A stretch of 64,000 nt of DNA, taken from the NCBI GenBank assembly GCA_030248195.1, contig JASAND010019863.1, forward strand, positions 62,001 through 126,000, given 5' to 3'. Source of the DNA: Trissonchulus latispiculum (lineage: Eukaryota; Nematoda; Enoplea; Enoplida; Ironidae). The notes under the pieces are model-generated. The model worked only from the letters and a program-made list of their open reading frames with translations, ran no database searches and was not told the origin of the DNA. This document shows, piece after piece, positions 1 to 12,445 of the stretch. The translations under genes were made by a program, and so were the position numbers. The first letter of the stretch is position 1; each line of letters starts with the position of its first letter.

Positions 1-1010
1 TTTTGTCCGATTTATAGTTGCTTGAAAGGTTAAATCAAAAGGTTTGTTTTCTTCGTTTCCACATTTTGATAAATTTATGCGTCGTTGTCCTGATCCTATC
101 TTACATAGGAGTCTTATTGGTTCGTTAACAAAGTTTCTGAAAAAGTTTATAGTTATTGTTGGTGCCCTCTTCCAGTTTTGTTGCAGGTACATAATACGTG
201 TTTTGGTTGTTATATTGTAACCGTATTGTCGCAGGTGCCATGTGTGTTTTGTATTCTGGTTACTTTGTTGCTTTGGAATCCTTGTTTGCTTGTTCACCGG
301 TTTGCTCATCGGTTTTTTTTCAAATGTGTTTAGAGTGTTGCAGCTAGATAACCTGTGGTACTTACTCTGGACGATAACGGTTTTTCCGGCACACGCTAAC
401 CGTAGTTGGGTATCCCAGAAATGGTGCCATTTGACAGCCTCCCGAACAAATTAGCACACTCTATGCTAACTCGCTCCATGTTTATTGCTTCAACTATCTA
501 TGTTGAAGCAACAAAATTCAACGACTACGAATCAAAACATTTTAGTGACTGTTTCAACCACCTTTCAAATCTCTACAAAACATTCCACAACTAAGACCAT
601 TTGTTTATTGTATAATTGTTTGTATATTCTTAACTGCATAATCAGTTGAATCCTGTGATTTGTAATTTAAGGCACTCAGTCGTTGCTTGTCTGGTTAAAT
701 TGTTGAATAATTTCGTTGTTCGGGTTTCTTTGTTTTTAATGTTCCGTTGATCTTTATTTGTTTTTTGCTTTTCATGTGCCTTTGGCCCTTTTGGCCTTTC
801 TTTTTTGCTGTTTCACTTTGTTTGTTTGTTGTTCAATTAAATTTTCAGCGTTCTATTAGTATAGTTAGGCTAGGTTTCAAGGTAAACTCCTATTTCTGGT
901 ATTTTTAGGTTTTACGAGGAGGAGGGGAGGGTTATTAATTGTCATTTATACAACGGGCAAAACAAGATTTTGAAGCTAATAAAAGAGTCAAGAGTTCATT
1001 ATTTATATGT
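1..1010. repeat. Left paralogue of the zinc-finger gene 3' flank
   Basis: This stretch aligns by eye, at roughly 80-90 percent, with 60575-61720, the sequence that follows the zinc-finger exon. Shared landmarks include aaaggtttgtt, taatacgtgttttggttg, ttcaccggtttgctcatcgg and cttttcatgtgcctttggcc. The left copy lacks the MITE present at 60641-60979 and the foldback at 61733-62813, so both insertions post-date the duplication. I see no exon here. It is probably the 3' flank of a neighbouring paralogous locus whose finger exon lies left of the window. Confidence 0.75.
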
Positions 1011-1196
1011 TAAGTTCGCTGAAAATTGGATGCCCTTTATTTCTGTTTTTCTCTGTTGGATAGTCCTCTATTCCGGCCGGTTTTTAGGATGGTCGGGCCG
1101 CCCAAACGGTGTCGTATATTATTTTATCGCCAATGCTTAAGTATCAGAAAATAGGTATTTTCATAGTCATTTTTAATTGTAATGAATAGCTCTATA

Positions 1197-1396
1197 AAAA
1201 TGATTGTTTTGATATAAAATAATGTGGTAATTATGCTGATTATAGCTGCTGAATAACCGTTGAATCAGCCTCGTCAAGGGCTTCCGAATGATATACAACT
1301 TTATAGATTTCGCTTTAAAATTTGAAAATTCCATTTGTTAATTTCAAGTGTTAAGTAGCACATTGCCACATTATTTTATATCAAAAACAATTGTCT
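1197..1396. mobile_element. Small foldback element (MITE-like)
   Basis: About 32-bp inverted arms, gatataaaataatgtgg on the left and ccacattattttatatc on the right, enclose roughly 140 bases. A second copy lies at 63431-63551 inside the paralogous flank, so this element was present before the locus duplicated. No clear target-site duplication is visible and the superfamily is not assigned. Confidence 0.55.
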
Positions 1397-1459
1397 GCAA
1401 GTGCCTTCATTGCAAATAAAATCACCGATACTCTGAAAATAACTATCTTCTGTGAAAAA

Positions 1460-1684
1460 TTAGCTTAGGTGACATTTTGTCATAGATGACAATACAATTA
1501 CGACACCGGCCGGGTCTACTCGAAACAGGAGGGTCGGTGCAAGTTTCGCCCTATTTTTGGACCCTTTTGCACTAACTAAAGTATCGTAATACAGTAGTCT
1601 TTCGTCTTCGTCTGTATAATAACCTGTCACGAATTCGTTTGTTAAGGTCGACCGGCCATTTTCGTCTGACCCGGTCGGCCTCAT
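1460..1684 (-). CDS. Hypothetical short ORF, paralogue at 63602-63844
   Basis: I do not recognise this 74-residue ORF. It starts at an ATG behind a GC-rich stretch and contains a hydrophilic segment NEFVTGYYTDEDER followed by LLYYDTLVSAKGSKNRAK. The right paralogue keeps the same frame over the first 62 residues. The two diverge just after DPAGV, next to a GTA that could be a splice donor, so this may be a first coding exon. About 7 nucleotide differences fall in the shared 183 bases and about 5 change the amino acid, which argues against strong purifying selection. Nucleotide identity is nevertheless somewhat higher here than in the adjacent flank. It may be a small exon or just a well-preserved non-coding duplicate. 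Confidence 0.3.
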   Translation of the reverse strand: MRPTGSDENGRSTLTNEFVTGYYTDEDERLLYYDTLVSAKGSKNRAKLAPTLLFRVDPAGVVIVLSSMTKCHLS

Positions 1685-1929
1685 TGGCTCTGCTCTGCTC
1701 TGGGCGGCCCGGCCAACAACTCTACGGTTAAGGAATTACCTGAAGCGACTGGGCTGGGCTAAAATGATTTGCCAGATCAGTGATAGGGGATCTTTTTTGG
1801 AAAGTCAACAACAAAGCCAGAAGTTGATTAATAGGGCTTGATTTTGACAATATCAATAATGAATAAGGCATAACATATAAGCTTGTTCTGAAAAAAGCTC
1901 AAAAATAATCGGATTTCAGTTCTACTACT

Positions 1930-2260
1930 TCTACACTCTTAAAAAGACTCCTGTAGAAACTACAGGAATTCTTGTAGTTTTCTTCAAAAGTGCTCCTGTG
2001 CGGTCAGTCACTAGCGGAGCTTCCTCTATTTTCCACAAAAGTAACTTGTATTTTCTACCGGTCTCTCGAATAGTAAAAAATACAGGAATTTCCTGTACAA
2101 AATACTAAGGAAACCTGTAGTTTTTATTACAGGAGTTTCCTGTAGAAAATACTAAAGAAACCTGTAGTTTTGTTTGACTTTTTTGTCAATCCGAAATCAG
2201 AAACCAAACCTGTAGTTTTTGCAAGAGAAAACCTGTAAATTTTACTGGAACGACCTGTTA
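1930..2260. repeat. Cluster of short CTGTAG/CTACAG motifs
   Basis: Many short dispersed units resembling cctgtagtttt, tacaggaatttcctgta and aaacctgtagttttt occur in both orientations. The cluster resumes at about 2960-3090, so the MITE at 2540-2957 landed inside it. It has no coding potential. Confidence 0.5.
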
Positions 2261-2539
2261 CTGGAAAAGGGGGCAGGTGCAGGGGAGCGGCCACTCCCAG
2301 AATATTTTCGGCAGGGAGCAGCCGTTACAAAAAAATCACCCACTGGGTGTTGAAAGACTGAAAATTTGAAAATATTCAAAAAATTTCAGTCTTCAGAAAT
2401 TATGACCACTGTCACCCTTATATACTCAGTTTGCGTTATCAGCGTATCGAGTACTTTCCTGTACAGTGAACCTGTAAACCAGTGAAAACTACAGGTTTCA
2501 TTTGTATTGGATACTAGTCTAACTTGTAATCCATTCTAT

Positions 2540-2957
2540 CAAGAGTACATAATAGATAAGAGTATGACAACAGGCAGGCTCTCTGTTATCAGAGCAAAAA
2601 CTATGCTATGCGCGCTATCGGCTAACCCCCCCCCACAAATTGACCCCCTCTCACACCGCCCCTATATGGGTACGGGGTCCAAACGGGGGTCGCTCACTGC
2701 TTTGCATAATTACACGTTATAATTAACCGAGGCCTAATCTGGGAACAGGGTGCAAGCGTGTATGTTTAACATATGCATGTAGAAAACATACTAAGCGAGT
2801 GAGCGACCCCCGTTTGGAACTATGTACCCATATAGGGGCGGTGTGAGAGGGGGGTCAATTTGTGGGGGGGGTTAGCCGATAGCGCGCATAGCATAGTTTT
2901 TGCTCTGATAACAGAGAGCCTGCCTGTTGTCATACTCTTATCTATTATGTACTCTTG
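2540..2957. mobile_element. MITE, 7-bp TSD family, CAAGAGTAC termini
   Basis: Terminal inverted repeats begin CAAGAGTACATAATAGATAA and run nearly the whole length, so the element folds into one long hairpin. It is bounded by the 7-bp direct repeat ATTCTAT (2533-2539 and 2958-2964). The interior carries the family signature of a gct(a/g)acccccc block with its complement. Other copies lie at 34502-35930, 42123-42470, 58948-59282 and 60641-60979. It encodes nothing and is presumably mobilised in trans. Confidence 0.88.
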
Positions 2958-3413
2958 ATTCTATCAAAGTATATCCCGTAAATTACCAAGGACGACCTGT
3001 AGAAAGTACAAGAGTTAACCTGTATTTTCTACAAAAGCGTTTTGTATTTCTTATCTACAAAAGTGATTCCTGTAGTTTCCACTGGAACATTTCTAAGAGT
3101 GTACGCCGTAACCCCTGTGTGCAGCTTTTCCACAAAACAGGAGGAGACTGCCGGTTCCGGTTGAAATCTCAACATTTTGCGATATTTGAACTGAGTTTAA
3201 AATGTCGCTCACTTATTCAAGTTTTATGATTTCGGCTCCAGACTTCAGGGGAGAGATTTCTTGGAAAAATTTCTCTCGGGCTACCCTGATTGGATCCAAT
3301 AAACATTTGGCTCTAGATTTGATCATTTTGGGATTCGCTTTGCTTGTGGAGAGTCTTTTTCGGGCCCGCTGCATAAAAGTTATTAGTTGATTTAGAGACT
3401 CGATACAAGCTTA

Positions 3414-3847
3414 GGAACCGTGTCAAAAATAGTTGCTAAAATAATCGTATATGCGAACCATTTATACGTTTATAAATCGTATTTTCAGTCCTTCTTAATC
3501 GTATTTTTGTTCAACTTTAAACGTCTTGAAATCGTATTTTAGTTTGCAAAGCAAATTTTTTGGTGGCAAAAACTTTGTCTCTCATTTGCTTTTGGCAAGT
3601 CTTGTATTAGTTGAAAGCTACAGGATCAAAGCAGCGTAGTTGCTTTTTACTTGAAAAACATTGCAAAAACCATTGACTTAAGTTTTTACATATGCTTTCG
3701 GTCTGCTGTAATGCAGAAAGAAAACGCATATCATTCGTATAACCAGCAACAAAAGTCACATAAAAGATCCCAAAAAATTGTATATACGATTGCCTTAAAG
3801 TCGCATAAAATATTTCGTATTATGCGAAATATTTTTGACACGATTCC
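3414..3847. mobile_element. Foldback MITE with TTA duplication
   Basis: The inverted termini GGAACCGTGTCAAAAAT and atttttgacacgattcc are flanked by TTA on both sides (3411-3413, 3848-3850). Three-base TTA/TAA duplications are typical of PIF/Harbinger elements. The interior is AT-rich with repeated aatcgtatttt. It has no transposase. Confidence 0.65.
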
Positions 3848-4153
3848 TTAGTGAAATAGAAACTAAACTAAACTTGGTACAAATGAGTGAAGGCAGCCTA
3901 TAAATTTAAAAGCTTACGACTTAGTTTCGATTTTCCCGTCACACGACCTAGCAATCGTAAATTCATTTTGGATGTCTAGCGGAAATGTTTGCTGAAGACT
4001 CCAAACCTACCTTTTAGCAAAACTTAGTTATATATGCTTAAAAACTGCGGACGGACACTTTTAACAAATAATATCTCATACGACGGACTGAGCCCAGCGC
4101 CTGAGTGTACTTGACATCTATATTTAGTAGAATGTAGAGTTTACCTAATTTAA

Positions 4154-5139
4154 GGTTGTGGTATCCTTTTGTGCAGTGCTTTGTTGGTGATTTTTTGAAA
4201 AGCTATAGCTTTCGCAACTTTGGGCGTTGGAAAGAACTTTCCTACATCCTTTAAAAGCTTATACTCTGTACATTCACATGAGCTTATGAAACTAGCAAAA
4301 TTATCACAAAACTAGCAAAAATTTTCTGACACACTGACATCTGATAAGCTGAATATAGACCAAAAATTTTTGAACATCGATTACTCAAAACTGTTTTATC
4401 GGCCAAAATTTTTTCTTGTGCCATGCTATGAAGGACATATGGGCCGAGGGACATTTTTTGGATTTGGCACAACAAGCCTCAGTAGTCCAGAAAATCCGGC
4501 AAGTGAACGGTGACACGAAATTTCGCAACTTTGTGTTCAGTTTTCTCGCAACTGCAAGTACTTTAGCTCAAACCAAGTAAAATGTTCCTCCACAATAGTG
4601 CGAATTTTCATTCAGCCCAAAATCACGCAAAGCCATTGGGTTTTTGAGAAGTCAATGTTCAAAGCAAACTAATCGCAGTTTTGCTAAAATGGTTTTCCCG
4701 CCAAATCTCTAGCTTAAAGCAACGAATTACAGCTAATAGGCACAGATAAAATGGCAATTAGATCGCGTACTGATTGAGTATAAACAAGCGAAAATTGTTC
4801 GAATGATTTGGCAATGCTTTTGAAAAAACTGATTTCCTCGAAAATGGCAGTTTTTTGACCCCAAAAATCGTTTCGGCTTATACTGATTACTGACTTAACC
4901 ACTGCAGATAGCTCAAAGCTTGTAAAAGGAAAAATGTTCGTTCACCACAACAACCAATCTGGTGTATCGACTATCGACTATCGACTGAGAGTATAATGCC
5001 AAACACCAAAAATTCCTTATCTTTTCACCTAAAAATGTGGGGACTCACCAAAATATGTAGCATATTTGGAAAGTTTCATCTACTTTCATAAAGAATTGGA
5101 GCCCATAGGGTCAAATTTACACAAAAGGAAACCACCACC
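4154..5139. mobile_element. TTAA-flanked non-autonomous element 1
   Basis: The termini GGTTGTGGTATCCTTTTGTG and the inverse of cacaaaaggaaaccaccacc sit directly against TTAA on both sides (4150-4153, 5140-5143). TTAA duplication is the hallmark of piggyBac-type (also Kolobok-type) insertion. A diverged partial copy begins at 8700. No transposase ORF is present. Confidence 0.7.
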
Positions 5140-5143
5140 TTAA

Positions 5144-6062
5144 GGGGGCGCTTCCATTACCGGGACCGACTCTCCTGCATTCAATTCTCAACCAATCTCT
5201 TTCAAATTTTCAGCAACGATAGTTGGTGCTAAGTACTAGTAATTTGCTGAGTTTGAAAAATTTATTGCTTGGCTTGCAGCTTACACAAGAGGGATAATTT
5301 CAAATTTTCAAAATGGTGTCACTCATTAACGGCTAAATAAAAGTAGCTCAAATTTTGCACAAATCTATAAACGGACCTAATGCAGGGGCACTTTTTTCAT
5401 TTTTTTGATTTGTGCAATTTTGAGTATTTTATAAATGTTCAAAAACTTTAGAAGTCGATATCTCACGGAATTTAAGGTTTAAACAAAAAATGAAAAAAGT
5501 GCCCCTGCGTACCTCTTTAATAAACGTGCATGCAAAATTTGAGCAACTTTGGTCGAAGCATTTATGAGAATGTTAAATTGGAAAATTTCGCTCTAATTGC
5601 TTTTGTTTTGCACATATATTATGATTTTAATAAGTTGCGTAGTGCATTTTTTAAAATAATAAACAAATTCAACACAAAAGCATCATGAAATATCCTTTAG
5701 AATTCATTTTCGAACTGTTAGTTTTTACTTTGCTAAACGAAATGAGAATGGTCAACGTAAATTTGCCAATCATTCAACCGCTTGTAACTTTTGATAGAAA
5801 TCACGTGCAGAAGTGATATGCACATCATTGTAAAGCTCTTTTTATGCTCTTTCACATAGTACGTTCGAATTAATAGTTTGGGGCTTTAATAAAATTTCGA
5901 TTTTTTAAGCCATAATGGTAGCTAGCCAAGCAGGTGGTCTCAGTTACTGAAATTTTGTCAAAACTTGCCCCGCCAACCAAAGTAACTTCAGTTGGGATTT
6001 CTTTAAAATTGAGCAATCGGTGCAAATTTTACTTCAATAATCCCGATAATGGAAGCGCCCCC
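5144..6062. mobile_element. TTAA-flanked non-autonomous element 2
   Basis: The inverted termini GGGGGCGCTTCCATTACCGG and ataatggaagcgccccc abut TTAA (5140-5143 shared with element 1, and 6063-6066). The interior has its own inverted repeat centred near 5450, with gcaggggcacttttttcat and its complement, which could be a nested older insertion. It is non-coding. Confidence 0.75.
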
Positions 6063-6066
6063 TTAA

Positions 6067-7559
6067 GTAATTTTCTTCTTGATTATGCGGTATTGCATGT
6101 AACCTGTATTTTGTAAACTGAGCAATTTTTGACAAGCTTGAAAATTCAGAACTTTCTCTTTCTTGAGGCAGCTTCAAATAAATTTTCAAGTTCATGACTC
6201 GAGTGCCGACCTTGTGTGGCATAATTTTTCCGTAAACTTGAGAAAAATGGCTCCAATTCCATAGGCTACTAAAAAACTTGACACTTCACCGTCACTCAAG
6301 TCATTCAAGAACTTGCATGCAACTTTAAAACTTCAAAAATTTCATGCAGCCCTTGAGTTGAGATCTCAATTTTTTCGAGTCCTCAGGATTCCACAACTCG
6401 GGAACTTTTATGAAATCGAGCCAGCAGAGCCACATGGAGTCAAAAGCTCAAAGATGGCATTTTGGGATTTGTGAATAACACTGGCTATGGCTATATGTCA
6501 ATAAACCCTTTTCTTTGGATGACTGAGGATGCTTCAGTCAATCTCACTGCGACCTGTAGCCGACACTCCGACTTGGTGTGGGGATTAAATTTCTATCCGT
6601 GGTCTTCGCTTCTCCGCTTTTTGTAGGATTTTTTAATTGGATCGCGAAGCGCAGCAAAGTACAGAGACTTCTTATAATGCCTGACAATTGGCATGGTGAA
6701 TGAGCCTGAGAACCTGAACTAATAACAGAACCAAGAAAGTTTACGAAATTTTATGACAATCAAAATTTCTTTATTAAACTTCTACGGTGGTAATCAATAT
6801 CAAGCTAGGTGGCGACTTCGACTAAATCTGAGTTAATCCGCGTTTTGTTCAAGAGCTACGCAGCAGAAAACGACCAATTTCACTATGACCTAATTTCCAA
6901 TCTTCATAACAATGCTGTGATGTTAATGTTCAAACTTGAGATTCTAGTTGCATAGGTCATATCGCTCTTATCTTTTGCCGCAGGATGCAAATATGCAGCA
7001 GGACAAGCTCTATTCGATCGTGGCAACAAACTTTTGATTGCGATAAAAATTGGTCGAAAAACTAAAAATTTTAGATTTTCCCTGAACGACATCCGGAATT
7101 CCGGAGTTTTCCGGATTTTCGAAATCTCGAGTTCCTGAGGATTCCAAAAATATATACATTGTTAGGGTTTACTCCAATGGTTAGTCTGCTATACACGGCC
7201 AAAGCTTGTACGCACATTTTTTGGTAGTACTATAATTGCATGTGTCATATCGCTCCCATATTAAGGTCTTGCCTTAATAAAATATCAAGAGAGGTCGGTC
7301 CTTGCCCTTGCTGCTAATTTTAATGAAAACTCAATACTTGCACAATTGTTTATGGAAAAGTTTTCATCTATTTCTCGCAGGCGACTCGCTGCTGCTGGCT
7401 AAAGCAGTTAAAATTATCTTAATCTGGCTTAATTTAATTAAAATCATTTAATTACTTTATTATAATCTTTGATCTTGACTAATTTTAAACTCGGATGTTG
7501 TGTTAAACGGGTTAAAAATCACTCTACATAGTCTGTAGTTGTTCCGATAAGAAATTGAA
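6067..7559. other. No recognisable gene
   Basis: AT-rich sequence with scattered stop codons in all frames. I see no splice-bounded exon, no terminal repeats and no tandem array. Confidence 0.6.
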
Positions 7560-7890
7560 TGGACTTTGGGTCCGCTACATACTAGGCATCGAACCCAATC
7601 AAAGCCGAAGCCTGCTCCTTGGGCCGACGTCAAAATCCCGGGCTCGGTGCTAGGCCCTGACTCCGAAGCCCAGACCATCTGGTAGATCGGTGCGCAAAGC
7701 CTGGTTCGCTGCGAGGCCCAGACAGCAAACTGAGCTCGGGAGGCAAGGCGAGCCGAGAAGGCCCAGAGCCCGACAGACCTGGCGGGCCCGGAGGAGTCGC
7801 CTCTAAGTCCGGGACTGGTAGATTCAACCTGAGCCTAAGCCTAAGCTAAACCTGCCTGAATCCTGGCCCGAAGCCCGCTACGTGACCAGG
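7560..7890. repeat. GC-rich degenerate repeat patch
   Basis: A GC-rich island made of variants of gagcccg, cgaagcc and ggcccagac. The reading frames through it are Pro/Gly/Ser-rich by composition only. It is possibly a decayed simple repeat. Confidence 0.35.
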
Positions 7891-8695
7891 AAACAAAACA
7901 ACCCTGGTATACAACCATGACATACTCTTTATTTGCGCGCGAAAAGACCTTAGGAATTCCCGCTTATTTTCTAAAATTACTTAGCACTAAAATGAGTAAG
8001 ACATAACTCATCTCGTTTGAATCATAAAATGTTCACATTTATGAGGCGTGAGCGTGAGATGCGAAAAAGGCTCAAAAATAAAATTTCTACTCAATATCAA
8101 TGCACAAGTTTAGGTTTGGCGTTTCTAAGAAAAGAGTGATTTTGCTGATTGGACAGGAAGCGAATCTGAGTAAGCGTCAAACCATGTATTATCAGACATT
8201 CCTTTGAGAGACCTAATTTGGAACAGAAACGACGACTTAAGCTCTACACTGGAACTAATTTTCGGATCAGACTGAAACTGAAACTGAAAGTGAAACTGAA
8301 CTGAAAAAATTGGATACTGAGACTGACCAGCGTTGGATACAAGGCTGCACAGCTAGTGCAAAAGTTGTCCAAAGCCTTTAGTTACCTCAGGCCGAGCTAG
8401 ATTCTTCAAGAATATGATCATAATTCAATGTTGATATTTTGACATACAGAGAGTATATTCGTTTCTAGACACACGTGGAATTGGGATTTCTAGGGTAGAA
8501 TCAATTGAGCTTTATCCCCACTCCATAAAGGTTGGTCAATTTTAATGACTTATTGCAAGAAATCAACTAAACATTAGAGCATGACTTGTAGATCGTTGGA
8601 ACGCTTGAGATCTGCTTAAGGGTTTAAGGTAGTTTGCTGTAGCTGGCTGCTGATGCAAAATTTCAGATGAAGTCATGAAGGATTGGAAGAGATAC
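7891..8695. other. No recognisable gene
   Basis: Unique-looking AT-rich DNA. A short run of actgaaa units near 8270-8310 is the only internal repetition noticed. Confidence 0.5.
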
Positions 8696-8699
8696 TTAA

Positions 8700-9195
8700 G
8701 GTGGTGGTATCCATCCTTTTGTGCAGTGCTTTTGTGGTAATTTTTGAAACGCTATAACTTTCACAATTTTGGGAGTTGGAAAGAGCTTTATACATCGTTT
8801 AAAAGCTTATTATCTGTACATTCACATGAGCTTACGAAACTGGCAAAATTAGCAAAAAATAGCAGAAATTTTCCGCCATGCTGACATGTAACAGGACGAA
8901 TATACACCAAACATTTTTGAATATCGATTTCTCAAAACTGAAGAATCGGCCAAAAGTTCTTTTTCTGCCACTATATGGAGGACATATGGGCCGAGGGATG
9001 TTTTTTCTGGATTTGGCTCAGTAGGTCTTAACGGTCGAGAAAATCGGCCAAATGCACGGTAACAACACGAAATGTCGCAACTTCGCATTGAGTTTTCTTG
9101 CTACCTGATACGTTTTAGCCCAAACCAAGAAAAACGTCCCTCCGCATAACTACGAATTTCGATTCTGCCAAAAATCTCCGGAATGCATTAAAAAG
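8700..9195. mobile_element. Partial copy of TTAA element 1
   Basis: It starts at TTAA (8696-8699) followed by GGTGGTGGTATCC. It then parallels 4160-4640, sharing cttttgtgcagtgctt, tgtacattcacatgagctta and ggacatatgggccgaggga. The right terminus is not found, so the copy is truncated. Confidence 0.7.
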
Positions 9196-9818
9196 AGAAA
9201 ATGTCAAGCTACATTTTAATATATCTTATTATCCCCATTCTAAGCTGTAGTAAGCGGGTGCCTTTTCATTAGAACCCTACAACCCTACTTTCTACTTTAT
9301 AAGCAGTCAATGCCATGTCGTCAGTCACCCAGAAATAAAAAGAAAAAGTCTTAATGTGGTCCAGGAAAATATTTTAATTTCCCTCTAACAACAAGTAGCA
9401 ATTCCAGTTTATTAACAAATGTAATCATGTGAAGATGGTTCATTGATATAAAGTAGCTGTTATGCAGAATTAGTATTAATTAGCAGTAATATTTAGCGAA
9501 GTATGCGTAGGTAGTTGCAATTAGTGTTATTTAGCCTTTATTACTCATTTTTGATGTTAGGTTAAATTAGTAACAATAAGGGTTAATTAGTGTTAATTAG
9601 GGGTAATTAGTGTTAATTTAGGTAATAATTACGTAATAGGTGAAATTTTACATAGATACATGACTTAGGCTCAATCGATAGGCAATTCTTCGCTGATTCC
9701 AAAAATGTAAATTTTATTTTCTAACTCCCAAAATTGAGGAAGTTATGATCGAAAATGTTTTAGTAAAAATGTTTTCTATTTCGTAATTTTGGTCACTTTA
9801 AAAGGTTTGTTTTAACTT
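9196..9818. other. AT-rich DNA with TTAG-rich patch
   Basis: No gene seen. Around 9470-9650 the sequence is dominated by irregular ttaattag and gttaattagtg words, a degenerate low-complexity patch. Confidence 0.45.
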
Positions 9819-9819
9819 A

Positions 9820-11740
9820 AGACTTACACAACCTTTGTGTTAAGTCCAGTCTCATTGTCTGGGAAGCTGTCTGCCTCCCAGACACCGTAGTAGTGAACTC
9901 TTACTACTACGGCCATTCCTTCCTCCCCACACGTGAGGCTGTCCTCACCTGAACTTTAGGCTGGCCTCAGTCCAGGAGAAGATTTGTCTCTCGAAAGGAG
10001 AGTTAGTACACACTTTTCTCCAATTTTAATGGTTTGGAGGGGGCCTAATTGCCCTAAAAATAAATTAAATTGAGAGAAAGGAAATCAAACTTAGGTAGTT
10101 AATTACGTAGAATCCGTTGATATAGTTTTGTTTAGCTAGAAAATACGTAAAGTTAACTATGTGCATATTTTGTCATCTTTTTGTATTTTATTTGTCCCTT
10201 TGTCCTCGGTCAAGTGAGGACAAGGAGTTTCCAGCAACAAATAGAAGCAATTGTTGCTAAGGCTAATGGCCAGCGTCCCCTGTTTTCGGCCAAAAGTTCA
10301 AGTTAAGTTTAAAAGTGAGGGGCCTGAAAACAAGGGAATAATAAACGATTATTAACCATCCTAAAGTAATTCTATCGTTCAATTTAACCTAATGGAGTCT
10401 TACTTATCTTATACAGGCTCAGAATGGCCAAAATTTCGCATCTTTTCGTCAATTTTTGGGCAAGTTAAGATCACGTTTTAATCGTTTTCCCTTTGGTTAA
10501 GTTTACGTGTAAACCTAAAATTTTTTATAAAATTCGCCCAAGTTTCGTCCCCGAAATTTATCAAAAAGTTGGTCAGTTATGGGCAATATTTCGACATTAT
10601 CATTAATCTGAGCTCCCAACTGAACTTCGGGCCAAAAAGAGCCTGGAGGTTTCTGTGCAAGAGATAGGAAGCTTCTAGAAGCTTTTCTCTGAAATCAAAG
10701 GTTCCGCGCTAATTATCAAACGTCGGCGAGCTGTCAGCGAGCTGTCGCTCGCTACAAACTTTCAGAAATTCAATCAGTGTTCGTTGAGACTCGGCCGAGA
10801 GTGGTCGTTAGAAAGTCCCATTTCCCCGCATGTATTGCTTCTCGTGACACGGTGTGTCACGGGAAAATAGCAATCCATGTCCCCCATAGGACGCACCTAA
10901 GGACCCTTTTCTGGCCCGCACTGGCCAGAAAAGGAAGAATTAAGCCAACACGCGAACACTCCCTTTTTAGAGGCCAATTGGGTCTATTATACCCGGCCAA
11001 TCGTCCAATATTCAGGCCTGGAGGCCACCTTTTTTCATGCTGCTCAACCTAGGAGGCCTTCGGTCCATATTTATATTAATTTTTAGGCCTTCGGGCCAAT
11101 TTTTATACATCATTTCTGGGCCTTCGAGCCCCGACTTTCCAGCACTCTCGGCATATGGCCAATTTTATGTTTTCTAGCATGATGGGCTTTCGAGCCACTT
11201 TTCGTTCTTTTTATCATTGTAATTTTATTATTTTAAATTCCGGGCAGCTCATGTAAACCCCTCCTGTTAATGGAGGTCTTGAGACACGTCCATTTTTTCG
11301 TTCTTTTTGCTTCACTTTCACCAAGCCACGGCCTCGTCGGGCCTAAAATTATGTTCCGTTTATAGCAAATTATTTTCTTTTTCGTTGTCACTTTTCGGGG
11401 TTGTTTTTGTAGCATACACGGGATTCTGAGTGGGGACCCAACCCCTGAGTTTGAGATAGAGGGTCCCTTTGTTACGACCCTGAAATTAATAAGCTAGTTG
11501 ACAGAATTATGCTCCCCACAGCCGGCAACTACGAGTTGCCGGCCATGATTTCCAAAAAGGCATTGGTTAGCTTTAAAATCAACAGTTCTATATCATGTTT
11601 TATTTCAGCGTTAGGTCGGCTTCAAAATTATTAGGTAACAACATTGTATAGGTTATTTTAAATCAATCCTAAAACTATGAGTTAATATTACTTTTAATCA
11701 TTCAATTTAAGTTGTTCCTGCTGCGTCACGACGCAGCAGG
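9820..11740. other. Hairpin-rich segment of unknown nature
   Basis: At least a dozen short, almost all perfect hairpins with 3-10 base loops occur here. Stem pairs are 9825-9830/9834-9839, 9856-9863/9875-9882, 9884-9893/9902-9911, 9932-9937/9942-9947, 10198-10207/10216-10225, 10234-10240/10251-10257, 10736-10742/10747-10753, 10843-10850/10854-10861, 10905-10916/10923-10934, 11521-11530/11534-11543 and 11717-11726/11731-11740. There is also a 16-bp palindrome at 10669-10684. Four weaker TTCG-loop hairpins lie at 11055-11200. No protein of known family is encoded. It could be one undescribed mobile element or a structured RNA; I cannot define its ends. Confidence 0.6.
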
Positions 11741-12082
11741 TCTACTATAATCGTTTTCGAGATAATTTAACACATACACAATGTTATTTACAGTCGTTCC
11801 TATGAAATACACATGCTGCACAGTTGATGACACGCAAATTATGTTTTTGCAAAAAGAAGAAACGTTTGGATGTGTGATGTACAATAAAGAGTACGTACCG
11901 TATATGTGTTAATACAATGTCATGCATTCTACAGTTTATATGTTTTTCACCGAAGCAGTTTCTCCAGCCCTGCCGTAATGCCAGAGGTCTCCTTCAGTCC
12001 GTATTCCATCTTCCACACACACGCTCAGATATATAAAGATCCGTTCTCAACATGAGTTTCAGAAGGGTGACTGATTTGTGTC
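11741..12082. other. No recognisable feature
   Basis: AT-rich spacer before the SINE. I see no exon or repeat. Confidence 0.5.
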
Positions 12083-12445
12083 GTGCCGGCCGAGTGGTTA
12101 AGGCGTTCGACTTCAGATCCGATCCCGCTGCCACAAGGCTTTCACAAATCCCCTTGAGCGAGGGACTAAGCACATATCGGTTCGCCGTGGGCTGCAGCCA
12201 ACCCAGCTGTCTATCTTTAACTGGTCGATAAATGGGTACCGCTGCGGTGGGAAGGTAACAGGAGTCTGTGTTCTGGCGTAAGCCTAATGAAGGGCTGGCT
12301 CCCCTTCCACAGATGTAGTCAATGTTTGAGTTGTCACTCCTGGCTTCGGGCTAAGAATCTGGAGATAAGCACCGGCACCCTATAACCTTCTGTAGGTTGG
12401 AGTTCTCTCCAGGGGTCACTTTACCTTTAACCTTTACCTTTACAG
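12083..12445 (+). mobile_element. tRNA-derived SINE copy 1
   Basis: The 5' end is tRNA-like. It contains a pol III A-box-like gtggttaaggcg and matches the copy split at 48905-55653, except that it has lost the B-box region containing ggttcgaatcc. The body continues with ccccttgagcgagggacta and a 3' half ending in (ttacct)n. SINEs of this type are transcribed by RNA polymerase III from the internal boxes and copied in trans by a LINE. The B-box deletion makes this copy a probable dead one. Confidence 0.8.
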
